DNA of 64,000 nucleotides from Juglans regia (taxonomy: Eukaryota > Streptophyta > Magnoliopsida > Fagales > Juglandaceae), in the NCBI RefSeq assembly GCF_001411555.2, contig NC_049902.1:16811420-16875419 (forward strand). The letters run 5' to 3'. A program made the position numbers and the translations under genes. Below the pieces are notes generated by a model, which saw only the letters and a program-made list of their open reading frames with translations, had not been told where the DNA came from and did no database searches. Below are positions 10,788-22,499 of the stretch, one piece after another (the stretch's first letter is position 1; each line of letters opens with the position of its first letter).

Positions 10788-13111
10788 ACAGATAGTAGGC
10801 CTGCACATTGGCCTGCCCAAGAGATTTTTGGCCCGACCCGTCTTGGCCCGCAGCAATACCCAGGAGTACAAAATAAGTAAAAAATTATCAGCTCTTTTTT
10901 TTTTTTTTTTTTTCTCTTTTCTCTCTTGTAACCCCCATTTGTACAGATTATAATCGATGCACAATCTATATTATTGTAAATCCCTAACACATCTAGCTAA
11001 TATAACTTTTTTTTTTTGGTACATAAAGAAGTACAATAAACATTATAATTTAAAGGACTACAATAAACATCATAATTTAAAGGAATACAACCTCGAAAAG
11101 TCCTCAAACAAGAATCTTTAACAACAAATATAGAATGTGCAAACCATAAGCCCTGAGTCACTCCTCATCAATATAAATAAAACTTAATTTGGGATCAAAC
11201 TCTGAAAAAAAAAATTATTAAATGATATAAAAATAAATATTATGAAAACATTTAATAAATATGTAAGTAAGAAATATGTTCATTACCCGATTTTGCCTCA
11301 AAACTTTCAACATTGTCTAAGGAGGCATGAAAATCAATAGGTACTGGATCTTTTAACCAATTCTGAGTACAAACGAGTGCCTCAATTTTTCTTGGAGATA
11401 ATGAACAACGAAATGGGTAAAGCACATGACCCCCTGCACTGAAGGCTGACTCAGAAGAAATAGTAGAAACAGGAATGGCCATCACATCCCCTGCAACTCT
11501 CGCCAAAATAGGATACTTTATTTCATTGATCTTCCACCAATCCAAAATATCAAAATTTGGAACTCGTGCCTCACTACCATGTTCCAAGTATTGATCAATC
11601 TCTAATTTGTTTTTCAAATTACATTCAATAATTTCTTACTCATACTCAACCCAAAAACTTTTCTGAGAATCAGAATCAATCATACTAGGATCAACTGAGG
11701 AAGAAGGCTCAGAGTATGAAACTCTACTTGAACTCCCATACATAATATTATACTCCCCATACATGTTAATCATCAATTGTTTCATTCATACAATCATTTC
11801 TTCAACTAAATTACCACCATATATTTTTTTGAACCAAAACTGTAAAAGACTAAATTTGCATCTTGGATCAAGAATAACAACAATGAATATCATCAAGGTA
11901 GTGTTTTCAATTGATCCCCAGTATTTGTCATACTTACTCTTCATGCTCGTAGCTATACCTCTCAACACTTGATTATTACTTTGACTCATTTTTTATAAAT
12001 GCGATTGGATGCCACAAACCTCTTGGAAATATGCATTAGATGTGATATACAAAGAGCCAGAAATTCTCATAGTAGCATCATAAAAAATCTTAGAAAATTT
12101 AACAATTATTTTAACTCTCATTGAATCACAAGAGCTTGGGGGGCTCAAGCTTACACTACAACAATAGAAAAAAATAACCATCATCATTCTCCAATCACAA
12201 AAATGGTTTTTGAAATGTTTCTGCAACTTCTAGCACGAGATAAGTGGAGTTCCATCTGGTGGGAACATCAAGGCACTCCAATTTTGAACAGCTGATTTTC
12301 TCCTTCTCTATACACTTTTTGAAATTTTCCATTATTGCAAGAGATGATCTAACATACTTAACCACATTGCGCACCCTTGTGATTGAATCATCACAATCTT
12401 TTAGCCCCATTATTCACAATAAGGTTCATAATATAGGTGCAATACCTTATGTGAATATACTTCCCCTCCAACAAATTACCTCCCACAAACCTTTTTAAGT
12501 AATTGATGGCAACATCGTTCGAGGAAGCATTGTCAACTGTAACAGTAAGAGTCTTGTCAATTCTCAATCCTGTAAACATGAATCTATATGTTTTCCAATA
12601 GTGTCCCCTTTGTTATTATGAATCAAACAAAAATTTATAATTTTTTTGTGTAATTTCCATTCAGTCAATAAAGTGTGCAGTAAGACACATATAATTGAAA
12701 TCCTGATTGGATGTCCAAATTTGAGTAGTTAAACTAACCCAACCCAACTGCCTTCAATTCTTTCCTTAACTTCTCCTTCTCTTTTTTTAACAAGTTTAAT
12801 ACAATCTCACACTGCAGTGGTTCGAGATGGCGCTTGGAATCTTGGTTCTAGTGATCTGCATACCTTCCTAAATCCTTGTACTTCCACCACCCTAAACGAA
12901 ACCTCATCACAAATTATCATCTTCGCAATTGTCATTCGTACATCTTATGGATCAAACTTATGTGTAGTTTGTTGATCCATGGGTCTAATTCTATTAGGAT
13001 TTTTCCAACAAACACCAACATGATACAGCATACTTGATGTACCATGTTTTTTGGGGTGACAAGCGTAAGTCTTGTGGCAATAATTACACTCTGCTTTTGG
13101 GTCACTTAATG

Positions 13112-16100
13112 TGTAACACCTAGGCCCAGTGCAAAGTTGTTTTCAAAAATTATGGATTTTTTTATGTGCGAAAAGCCCATTTGATTTTTTTTAAAAATAG
13201 ACTTCGGGCCTAAAACTCTTAGAGAAAGCCCGAATTTTTGCATGCCTAAACACTAAGCCGTGAGATCAAAGATCAGACCCCTATGACATTCACGTCATGT
13301 ACATTTTCTTCTCTAGGGTTTTATAGCTTTTCCTTATATAAATCTCACATAGAAACTCAGCCATCAAATCTAGGGTTGCCGCTTTGCATCTCTCCCATAC
13401 CACCTCTCGACATCACTTGCTTCAAGTAACAGAAATATTTCTGCCCAAGCCGCTAGCCTCTCCTCCCCACGCAAACAGCAGCCATGGCTCCTCCTTGCAC
13501 AACTTAAACCACCGTGTGGTAGCCCCACCACCCAGCCTTTGGCAAACCGTGAACCCCACGGCAGAACAACAGCCTCTGCTATCCTAAACCACAAAGTACG
13601 TGCATTGCCATAAAACACATTGGTGCGTTGCATGCCCCTCCCATGTCCAACTTCAGTGTCGTCATCACCATTGCGTGATGCCTAGCAGCCAGTTTCCTAG
13701 TGTCAACCACGGGACCACCGTGGAACAGCCACTGCCTCCACGTCCAGGAAACGTCTAGCAACAGCAGTGAACCGCAGTGCCGCTACACCATCCAAAACGC
13801 AAGCCGCAGTCCCATGCAGAATCGACTCAAACCATGCATGCACTGCACCTCCACGGATCGCAGCACCATCTTAGAATCGCAAACCCAGCCTCTCCGTGTC
13901 ATCAAACGGGAACCAGCTCCACTCTCACGGCAACGACACCACAAGCCGCCAGACCCGCCTGTTGACCCATACTCCTCAGCCATTCAACACATAAACGCCA
14001 CCATCCACCATCGTCCGTTGAAAGCAAAAACTGGAGCTGCTCTGTTTTGGAACCATGGAAATAATAGAGCATTGTCGTTCAAAGTGAGAACCATGCCTTG
14101 CCACAGTTGGGCAACGATGCCACCGCCAGCAGCATCAGACGACGCCGAAAAGCAAGCCTCCACCGCCTAGTGATGTCCAGCGCCACCGTTCGAAGCCCCA
14201 TGCACGCCGCGTGATGCGTACAACTCTCTTTCTCTCAGTGTTATTCCTCCACAAGCCATTGCAAACCACCATCTTTCGAGCCGAAAACCACCGTAAAAGT
14301 AGCTGCAATCACTGGCTGTGAGACCCTCGTCACCCGTGCCAATCGGTGGGGCCTTTGACTCTCATCCATATTTATTTCCCTCACAGTTACTCTCTCTCTC
14401 ACTCTTCGTGCTCTCTCGCTTATCACCCTCTCTCTCTCACATTAGTTGGTCTCTCTCTCTCGGTGCCCCGCCGCCGTGACCACTGTTGTCCACCGCCCAG
14501 CCCTTTGCCCCGCAGCACGTTTCACTTCTCTCTCGGTGAGCCTCCGTGCGGTTATTAGTTGTGTTTCTTTTCACAGTGTTAATAGGATAGTTTATGTGCA
14601 GAAGTTGTGTTTCTTTTCAAAGTATTAACTTGATAGTTGAGTTTTATTACCAGTTTTACCCCTATAATTTCCAGAAATAAGTTTTAGAATGAAGGGTATT
14701 TATTTATTTATCTTTGTTGTTATGTTAAAATGAGTTTGGTTTTTAAGTCTCATAAAACATTATTTTTGTGTAGAAAATAATTTAATAATATTATTAACTA
14801 AAGGAAGTAAACCTTTTTTTTTAAGAGAGGAATTTTTCATGGCATATTTTATATGATTTTTAAAGTAGTCTAAGTATTCCATTAATTTATAATACATTAT
14901 CGGTACTTTAGATATTTTAAATAGTACTTTTTATTGAGTTCCGTAATTGTCTTAACACTTGTTCGATTAAATCTCTTATTCGGTATGAATTTGATTAAGT
15001 GGATATTGATGGTTTTAGAAAATGATGGTATTTTAGGAATTATGAAAATTTTAGGTTTTGAGGATTTAAAATAGGTTCCTTTAGCAATTTAAATTTAAAT
15101 ATCAATATACGTGATTGATTGAAAATTTACGGGAATTACGTGATTTTTATAGGTGATGATTAATATTTGTTCGGCATTTTGAGGAAATTTTCGAAAAGTT
15201 AAGAAGTCCAGGTAAGCGGGGATCCTATACTAGACTTTGCATTAAAATAAAATGAGCTGAGGTTATTTTTGAAAAATATGCATGTTTTGTTATGAAAAGA
15301 AATTTAAACTACCTCAGTTATTTGTTATGCATTACTCATGAGATTCTGTTTAAGAATAAAGTATTTTCTGTCATGACTGATGTAGACATGAGGTTATTTT
15401 TGACATTCTGTTTCTGAACTTTGAAAAAGAGAGCGAATATGAAATTTGTGCATAAATTATGTTGTGATATGATTTTGTTCTGTTCTGAAGATTTTGTTTA
15501 GTACTACTCTATTTGGATAAGACGTGATTTCTGAAAACCTTTGGCATGACTCTCTGATTCTGAATTTGATTCTGTTTCCGCTCTGTTCAGTTACGGTCCT
15601 GCCACGGGTGATAATAGTGGCATACGGCCCAACCACGGGTTACAATAGTGGATACAGTCCAATCACGGGTTATAATAGTGGATACGGCCCAACCACGGTT
15701 AATAATAGTGGATACGGCCCTGCCATGGGTTATAGTAATGATCTCTGTTTTGAGTGCACACCTTGGTGACAGAGTGATTTATGTTTTGCTTGGCTATCCT
15801 CAGATGCACAACCCTACCACGAGAGTTATACATGGCTTCTGTTCTGATATGATGTTCTAATGATGATGATGATCATTTATGCTATGCCAAAGAATATTTT
15901 TGAATGAAATTATTTCTAAATCTTTACTCTGATATTTTGATAACATGTTTTGCTTCTGCACTCTGAAAATGAAAATGTTTTGTTCTGCATTCTGATTTCT
16001 ATAAATGCTCATGTTTACACACTAGTATATGTTCTCTGTTTACTGAGTTGTTAATAACTCACCCCTTATCTCCATATATATTTTTCAGATGATTTTGAAT

Positions 16101-16318
16101 AGTCCAACTAAGGATCAAGATTATGGAGCATCGATGAGATGATTATTTAAGCATAGTGGTTTACTCATAGAAGATTTGTGAGAAGTGGCAGATTTTATTG
16201 AGAGATTCTGTAGTATTCTGATGACTTTATATTTTGGAGTCTATAAATACATTGATGAATTGTGAGTTTTAAGTTATAGAGAATAACTCTTTGATCCCTG
16301 CGGGACCGGGGCGTTACA
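13112..16318 (+). mobile_element. Solo LTR, family A, 3207 bp
   Basis: Starts TGTAACACCTAGGCCC and ends GGGGCGTTACA, with the 5-bp target duplication TAATG at 13107-13111 and 16319-16323. It is inserted antisense into the BED zinc-finger part of the hAT transposase. A single LTR with matched duplications and no internal region is the product of LTR-LTR recombination. The C-rich block 13380-14560 and the following T-rich part match LTR A at 41472-44403. The overlapping open frames at 13370-14558 are shadows of this C-rich block, not genes. Confidence 0.93.
15592..15742 (+). repeat. Five-unit 30-bp tandem repeat inside LTR A
   Basis: Units begin TACGGCCC or a variant and read ACCACGGGTTACAATAGTGGA. 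Unit starts are 15592, 15623, 15653, 15683 and 15713. The copy at 43524 in another LTR A has six units. Confidence 0.9.
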
Positions 16319-16799
16319 TAATGAACATCCCTATATTTTTGTGAAGTGTTCCCACACCGCTGAGGGGTCCTGTCCTTACTTGACTTCCTTTTGGGAAGGA
16401 GGATAGTGTTACTACTACTAGACAAGTTAATGTTTGAAGTTAAAGGAGTAGTAATCTCATTGTCTCTTAAATTTATAGGAGTGTCACTCTTGAAGGAATC
16501 CATGGTATGAACTAACATATAATTATGTAAAAATATGAGAAAATATAATAATTCGGTATGAGCATGCATTATCTAAGATTATATGCCTAGAACCCAACAA
16601 CACAAATACCAGCAAACAAATTGTTTAATGACAAAAAAACTGGGATATGGATGATTTGCATCAATAACAGTGCCCAAATGATTTGCTAAAAGAAACACTA
16701 GGATATGGAAGTTGTACAAAAATAGAGAAGTGCCATGCTTATGGGGCATAATTTGGTCAATCATGCAAAACAAAGAGCCCTTGCTTTCAACAAGAATGT

Positions 16800-16862
16800 G
16801 CATCTGTGACACATTTTTGTAACACATTTTGCATCTGTGAGACATTTTTGTAACATATTTTT
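16800..16862. repeat. Short tandem repeat near the SAUR gene
   Basis: Two copies of CATCTGTGACACATTTTTGT-like sequence, about 32 bp each, between the transposase start and the SAUR gene. Confidence 0.6.
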
Positions 16863-16936
16863 AAAGGCAACAATAAAAATGCAGGATTTTTATGCATGGT
16901 CGTAAATGAGTGTTTGTGAGAAGTAGGGATATTAAA

Positions 16937-17173
16937 ATGGCAATTCATACCAAGGACAGGTATGATGTTCCAAAAGGCCACTTTGCAGTTTATGTTGGAG
17001 AATTAAGTAGCAAGAAAAGGTTTGTGATTCCAATATCATACTTGAACTATCCTCTGTTCCAAGACTTGCTAAACCTTGCTGAGGAGGAATTTAGATATGA
17101 TCATCCTATGGGCGGCCTCACAATTCCTTGCAGTGGAGAATACTTCATCTCTAAATTTCTCATAAATAAATGA
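16937..17173 (+). CDS. SAUR-type small auxin-up RNA protein, 78 aa, inside the hAT element
   Basis: SAUR proteins are short auxin-induced plant proteins; many inhibit PP2C.D phosphatases and so promote plasma-membrane H+-ATPase activity and cell expansion. The core domain is complete here: [13 protein letters not shown] (residues 10-22), [20 protein letters not shown] and [10 protein letters not shown] near the C-terminus. I chose the ATG at 16937 (MAIHTKD) because most family members start with M-A/G-I. An in-frame ATG at 16910 would add nine residues. The usual 20-30 residue linker before DVPKG is missing and the C-terminus ends FLINK rather than the common DLTS-like tail. The frame has no intron, as usual for SAURs. 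It lies antisense to the transposase, between its start codon and the right terminal repeat. It could be expressed or merely a captured fragment; no promoter is obvious. Confidence 0.8.
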   Translation: MAIHTKDRYDVPKGHFAVYVGELSSKKRFVIPISYLNYPLFQDLLNLAEEEFRYDHPMGGLTIPCSGEYFISKFLINK

Positions 17174-18251
17174 AGACTCAGGGATTGAGTGAGTTTAGGC
17201 AATGAACCTCAATCCCTCAATTTTGTATTGTGGGTTCATACCAAAATCATTCGTGTGATGTCTTGAAAATTGTAAAGAAACTATTCATCATTAGATTTCT
17301 ACTTTATTATATTGAGCCTTTTGAACTAAATTCCTAAAGCTTTGTGCGTGCTAAGGATTCTAGTGTCTATAGCACAAAGAAAAGTGGCAACACCAAATAG
17401 TACTCATCAAGAAAATAAACAAGAATCATAAACAAGGCCCAAAAAAAATACACACCCGAAAGCAAAAAATTCAAATTACTAGAAAGAATTTACTGGAAAA
17501 ATAGCTCTCTGATTAGAATCCAAACAAATACAGGAAACCAGGCACGAACATGGGCAACTTTTTTATGCAGAATCACCATCTAAATCATTCGAAATATGTA
17601 TCAGTTATCAAAGAGCCTAGCAAGAGTTTCCTCTGCTCCCATGCCACGAGTTCATAACAAGACCATTAAGGCACCAAAAAGCCAAATCAAAGGGAGCAGA
17701 TGATGTATTACTCATAATGAAATGAAATGGTTCAAAAAACCTGAACATATTTCCAGTTTATTTCTATACGAAATTCCAGTCCATAAATACCAATCCATAA
17801 TAAACAAAAAAGTGAAAAAAAAAAGCAATACATAAAACGAGAGAAAGAGAGAGGAGTTACTTGGAAAATCTGATGGTGCGAATTTGTAGATGTCGACGAC
17901 GGAGATAGGGTCAAAGCGAAAAGGATTGGAAGAGACTTTGTGCTTATTAGTAACATACGATTTTTTTGTCAATGGAGTGGAATCGGAAGCCAATGGAGCA
18001 TCAACAGAGGTATTTTCGGCGATGGCGGACAGCGACAAAGATGGCGAATGGAGATCACAGAGATGGAGAACGGCTAAGGTTTCCAAAGTGGGAGAAGAGA
18101 CGCGAGAGGATTACCGATTTCACGGGTTCAACCGAATGCCTGCTGTTTAAACCTGTTATTAATTTTTGAACCAATGAACCCGTCTTTGATGGGTTGGGCA
18201 AGTCAGGTATTTTGGTCTGATCGGGCCCACGGCCCATTATGCATAGGCCTA
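17174..18251. other. Non-coding right part of the hAT element
   Basis: A small inverted repeat (AGGGATTGAG / CTCAATCCCT, 17181-17218) follows the SAUR stop. The rest, to the terminal repeat, is AT-rich DNA with open frames on both strands (17712-18086 minus, 17890-18150 plus) that match nothing I know. It may contain the transposase promoter and 5' leader or an intron. Confidence 0.4.
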
Positions 18252-18259
18252 ACAGATAG

Positions 18260-18336
18260 CAAGAAAGAGTGGAAGGTGGAGTATACTCCTGGATCAGAGG
18301 GTAACACACCGGCACATTTACTAACAAAGTTTGCTT
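18260..18336 (+). pseudogene. LINE RNase H domain, last part
   Basis: Continues the domain interrupted at 10787: after the hAT target duplication the frame reads KKEWKVEYTPGSEGNTPAHL and LTKFAL, the C-terminal end of plant LINE RNase H (the usual motif is AAHxLAKxAL). It ends where a GGCCTCGTTTGGATTC sequence starts. Confidence 0.8.
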
Positions 18337-18950
18337 TAGGCCTCGTTTGGATTCGAAGGTGACTTCGAATATATGAAGATGATTTCGAATATTTGAAGAT
18401 GATTTCGTACGGTACAAGTTGTCTGTCCGTCGGTCTCATGTCAAGAAACTTTCGCATAAGACAAGAGACGTGCCCAGCCTTTTATGACCGTTGCTTTATG
18501 CCTTTTGACTGGGCAAGACAGAGTTGGTCATGGCTCTTCAAGGCCCTCCCACCCACCCTTCACCCATTCGGTTCACGCAGACTCCTGGTGCAAGACACGA
18601 ATCGCCCTCACCGAAGCTCCTCAGGCTCAGCTATGGCTCCGCGCAGAGCTCGTCTCAACGCTTCGTCGTCATATTCCCTCAACTCATCAACGCCAGACCG
18701 AATGCCTCTCATCTGGAATCAGCCCAACTTGGCGTGTTCGAAGGCGACTCACTGAGACTGGGCGAAAAGACTCCGCTTCCAGAGGCAACCCACCGAGGTC
18801 AGCCCGTACACATCTCAGTCCAAGCAACCGAGAATCAGTTGCTCTTCCATTCCTGTACACCGTACCCAATCACGTCCCTCTTCCATTACAGAGATTCCCC
18901 TGCCCCTGACCCAAACGCTGCGACCCTTTGTCTAGGGTTTTCATGATAGA
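18337..18950. other. MITE-like start followed by a GC-rich unassigned block
   Basis: GGCCTCGTTTGGATTCGAAG at about 18336-18355 looks like the start of a MITE (compare the CAAACAAGGCC end at 29056-29066), followed by small repeats of GAAGATGATTTCG. I could not find its other end. From 18475 to 18945 the DNA is GC-rich and open in three overlapping plus-strand frames (longest 141 codons). None gives a protein I recognise. Confidence 0.35.
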
Positions 18951-21400
18951 TTCCCATCAAACAGGGTAGATTTAGGGGTCGGTTCCCGTGGGATTTTACA
19001 TTACAAATTCATTGTGTCCCCCACTCAATGAAGGCCACAATTCCGAAAACCACCAAACACCCAACCTCAAGAACTCGAATCCACCGTAACCACCTTCGGG
19101 GTACCCGTATCACCACCACGGCTCCAAGGACACGATCCTTCCAAGTATGTGTATCTCATCTCAATGCATCTACTGCCGTGTCCCTTATGCGAAATGTGTA
19201 AATTTTTCTGGGCATTACTCTTGTTTTTTGAACATGAATTTGAGCCTAATTTGGTTCGGCTTGTGGTTATTGACCAAGATTATTATGAATAATAGAATGC
19301 ATGTTATCCTTAGATTAGATGAATGTTTCATGTTTGGTTGCTCACAAATCTCTGTGGATGCGTCCCCATCTTAGTTTCCTGACAACCTTGTCAAGCCAAG
19401 TCATGAAATGCTCTAGTTTCTAATGGCTGGTCTTACAATCTAAGCTGAATATATAATGATCCAAAGATACCACTAGGTACAGGGCAATAACCCCAAAAGG
19501 ATCGGTTAGTTTGAAACTTTCATAAAATAATTTATAACGCCCAAATTCACCTAGTAAGTAGCCAATATGGGACTTAGCTCCTATAACTACCTTTATAACC
19601 TATCCACTCAATGTGAGTTATTCATGTTCCCAATGTGGGACTGAGGTATTACATCAGTCGACCCACTTGAAAGCTTTCTTGAATCAACACCCTCATTTGC
19701 AATGAGGAGTGAATCCAATTTTGTAGCTTCCCTAGTGAAAGTTGTTTATGGCCTGAATATTATCTTGTCCAACAGAATTTGATTACCAAGCATTTTAAAT
19801 AAAATTGTAGACCCTCCCTACTAGACTAATAAGACTAAAATCTCATATTCATAGCCCATTGTTTTTCCTCTTTTTTTAATAAAAGTGAGAAAGGTTGATT
19901 TGAGGATTCTAATGTATTTACCATTACCATGGGAAGCCAGAATTAGCTTCATAACATCTTCTTTTACAACTTCCCGACAAGTTTGGAAAAAAAAAAAAAC
20001 CAAAAGAGAATAATCCATTAGGCCATGGGGCATTATCACAATTTAGGGCTTGCACCACAACCTCTCCTCAAATTCTGTTTCCAACCAACTTATCTTGACA
20101 TCTAGAGCATCAAAAGAGAGGTTTTATAACTTTGGCCTACAGCCTACATCTAAACTATTCCCACACAAGCTCATAAAAATTCCACTGCTGCTCCCTACGT
20201 TGGGTATTATTAGAGAGTATATCATATAGAAACAATAGGGAAAACAATAACAACCATCCATGCCACAGGAATCATTTAGATGAACTAAACCAACATGAAT
20301 TTCCTTGCTATGTAACATGAGCACGGGCATTTAGAAGGGAAAATGTATGAATTTAAATAATAGCAATCAATGATGAAATTTAGCTGCTGCATCAACAGAA
20401 ACTGTCATAAATTTAGCTGCTGAAATTTAAATAACAGTTACTACAAAAATTTATGAGATAAAATGAAGCAAAGAAGGAAGAATTCTAACAAACCTTCATA
20501 TTTTCCTGGGACTAAATCAGAGTTGGATAGACCAAAAACCTCTTGCGTCTTTACACGGCCCTGAAGAGAAGTAATACATGTGATGGATTTGAACTTTGAG
20601 GGTATTTTACTTGAACAAATCCCTTGTTTTATAAATTGTTGGGAATGATTAGGCTTTAATATTATGACTCAAATCCATCCATGAATTATGAATAGAAAAA
20701 TTGGCACTTTTCATTCTATACCCAATCCATATTGATTTCAAACCCAATCTCAAGAACTCGAATCCACCGTAACCACCTTCGGTGTATTCGGGCTTGGCAC
20801 TTCACTGCTGCCAAGCGTGAAGTTGCTGCACTGATCACATATTTCCTGTGCATTTCTCCAACTTCACACTGTTTTGAGGGGTTGTAGTTTGTATGAACAA
20901 AATTTGAGACTTTTGAGTGCTACGTATCTCGGGTATTGGAGCCAAGTATATTGAGACTTTTGGTGATTATTTATTGTGATCAGTGCAGCAACTTTCGGGA
21001 TTGACCATCTATATTGAGACTTTTGAGTGCTACATATTGGGGGTATTGGGGCTCGGGTATTTGTTCCCTAATGTGTTTTTTACAAGCATCTGTTTAAATT
21101 CTTATTTTTATACACACTGACCATCAATAAAATAACCAAAAAATCTGCAATGCTTCCAAATATGTTAATTTCTATCATGGCCTTGTGTATTTATTAATGT
21201 TATGTTTCTTGGGTTGTTATTGTGGTACGCATGTGGTTGAATGTGGTAGTGGGATGTTTAGATTTTTTTCAATTTTCCTCTACTACTGTTGTGTACTTAT
21301 ATTTAATAAATATATATATGGGGATTAATAAACTTCCGTCATCCATGTTCCCATAGCGATACTCCTTGCGCTCATCTGCTAGACATCAGCCGTATCAACA
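18951..21400. other. Unassigned stretch with a 34-bp exact duplication
   Basis: No gene recognised. The 34 bases from CTCAAGAACTCGAATCCA to CCACCTTCGG at 19072-19105 recur at about 20750-20783, with flanking similarity. Near 20905 and 21020, TTGAGACTTTTGAGTGCTAC also occurs twice. 19545-19650 (ATAACGCCCAAATTCACC to GTATTACA) resembles an LTR remnant. Confidence 0.4.
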
Positions 21401-21511
21401 GGTATGGGTCATAAATAATTCCGGGTCGTTACTCATATTAACGCATATTGTTGCTTAGTTGACATGCAAAATCTTTTTTTTTTCCTTATATGATGATTTT
21501 AGCTATTCGAA

Positions 21512-22394
21512 ATGGATGACCCCGAAGATACGAGCCGGGATAATGTGCTTTGGGGCGATGCCATGGAGGAGATATTCATCGACATGCTCTACCAGGACGC
21601 GCTTCAAGGTAGATTAAAGGGCGGAAAGATAACGTTTAGAGAGCATGGAGTTTATGCACAGCGACTCACTGCTGTTGGGAAGAAAGTGTTTGACAGGAAC
21701 CAGGTCCGTGGAAAATTGACGAGGTTGAAGGGGATGCAGCGCTTGTTTACCGATTTGTTGAGCCAAACTGGTATGGGTTGGGATCCCGACACAAAGACAG
21801 TTGTCGCGAGTGACGAGTGCTGGGAGAATGCCATTAGGGTAAAATTTTAAATAAAGTTAACCATCTTTATTGCACTGCTCAAATTTGTTGTTTGAGCACT
21901 CGATTAGTCATTATTAACTGCGTATGTTTATTCTATAATTGTTAGGTTAAATCGAAATGGGGGAGGTTTCGTACTTTTGGCTGCCCAAAGTACGAGGAGC
22001 TGTGCACCATATTTGGCGCGTCTGTTGCATACGGGACTATGCAACACGCATCAACACAGCTACCCGCAGATAGCGACGACGAGCGGCGCCTGGATCAGGA
22101 GATGCGAGCTCGACGCCCTCCCGCACTAGGCCATCGACAGGACTTGCCCATTGGCAATGATGACTTTATTGACTTGATGGGGATCGGGTCACCATCAGAG
22201 GATGCCGTGACTGGGTCATCACGCAGGCCGAAGCCAAGAAAAAAGAGCGATTTTGAGGTGCAGCTTTCTGAGGCCGTCGAGGAGGTTAAACTGACGCAGA
22301 GAGCGAGGCGTAAACGATATGAGGATGCAGAAGCTGTGGCATCATCGAAGCGCAGCAAAGAGACAGTGCCTAGTGATGGGACCAATGCGGGGTA
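21512..22394 (+). CDS. Myb/SANT-like domain protein, 3' end lost in assembly gap
   Basis: Two exons are visible: 21512-21838 and 21946 to the gap at 22395. The intron has a GTAAAA donor and a TTGTTAG acceptor and joins WENAIR to VKSKWGRFRTFGC in frame. The N-terminal domain shows the Myb/SANT-like spacing of plant L10-interacting and Harbinger-associated proteins: a W near residue 14, FIDMLYQDALQG, a middle NQVRGKLTRLKG helix, then LLSQTGMGWDPDTKTV and ECW. The second exon is acidic and then rich in R, K and S (RRPKPRKKSDFEVQLSEAV). An upstream intron in the leader (CAACAG to GTATGG near 21401, acceptor near 21501) is plausible. It could be a host gene or the DNA-binding ORF of a PIF/Harbinger transposon. 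No DDE nuclease is visible nearby. Confidence 0.7.
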
Positions 22395-22494
22395 NNNNNN
22401 NNNNNNNNNNNNNNNNNNNNNNNNNNNNNNNNNNNNNNNNNNNNNNNNNNNNNNNNNNNNNNNNNNNNNNNNNNNNNNNNNNNNNNNNNNNNNN
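22395..22494. other. Assembly gap (100 N)
   Basis: Exactly 100 Ns, the conventional filler for a gap of unknown length. Sequence on the right (LKQNTKTEL frame to 22569) is in frame with the Myb/SANT exon only by chance of the filler length. Confidence 0.98.
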
Positions 22495-22499
22495 CTGAA

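Larger units (their letters stand above)
11252..16503 (-). pseudogene. hAT transposase (RICESLEEPER/DAYSLEEPER type), broken
   Basis: Cut-and-paste transposase. From its start (ATG at 16503-16501, MDSFKSDTPINL) the gene reads into a BED zinc finger: WEHFTKI near 16353, then, past the inserted LTR A, ECNYCHKTYACHPKKHGTS near 13090-13030. The RNase-H-fold core follows with TVDNASSNDVAINYLKRF (12500s, containing a catalytic aspartate), LDVPTRWNSTYLVLE (about 12265) and YDATMRISGSLYITSNAYF (about 12050). The C-terminal dimerisation domain at 11617-11252 is well kept (FDILDWWK, VSTISSESAFSAGG, ALVCTQNWLKDP). Several frameshifts, at least one in-frame stop in the zinc finger, and the 3.2-kb insertion make it inactive. 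Confidence 0.85.
10796..18251 (-). mobile_element. hAT transposon, 7.46 kb including a nested solo LTR
   Basis: Outer ends TAGGCCTGCACATTGG and (reverse complement of the right end) TAGGCCTATGCATAATGG share the first seven bases and a similar GGCC-rich subterminal part. Perfect 8-bp duplications ACAGATAG at 10788-10795 and 18252-18259 flank it, and LINE RNase H sequence continues across both sides, so the borders are secure. Without the nested LTR A and its duplication the element is about 4.24 kb, a normal autonomous hAT size. The transposase is on the minus strand. A SAUR gene lies inside the borders at 16937-17173. Confidence 0.9.

Noticed and set aside
13370..14558. Overlapping open frames of 60-156 codons on both strands
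   Set aside because: They lie in the C-rich half of the solo LTR A, are not kept in the copies at 41472 and 61291, and resemble no protein.
15592..15742. CRISPR-like array
   Set aside because: The 30-bp units are directly adjacent without spacers, inside an LTR of a plant genome.
18484..18946. Three overlapping frames of 120-141 codons as a gene
   Set aside because: All three frames are open at once in GC-rich DNA, with no family motif, no clear start context and no intron; no basis to pick one.
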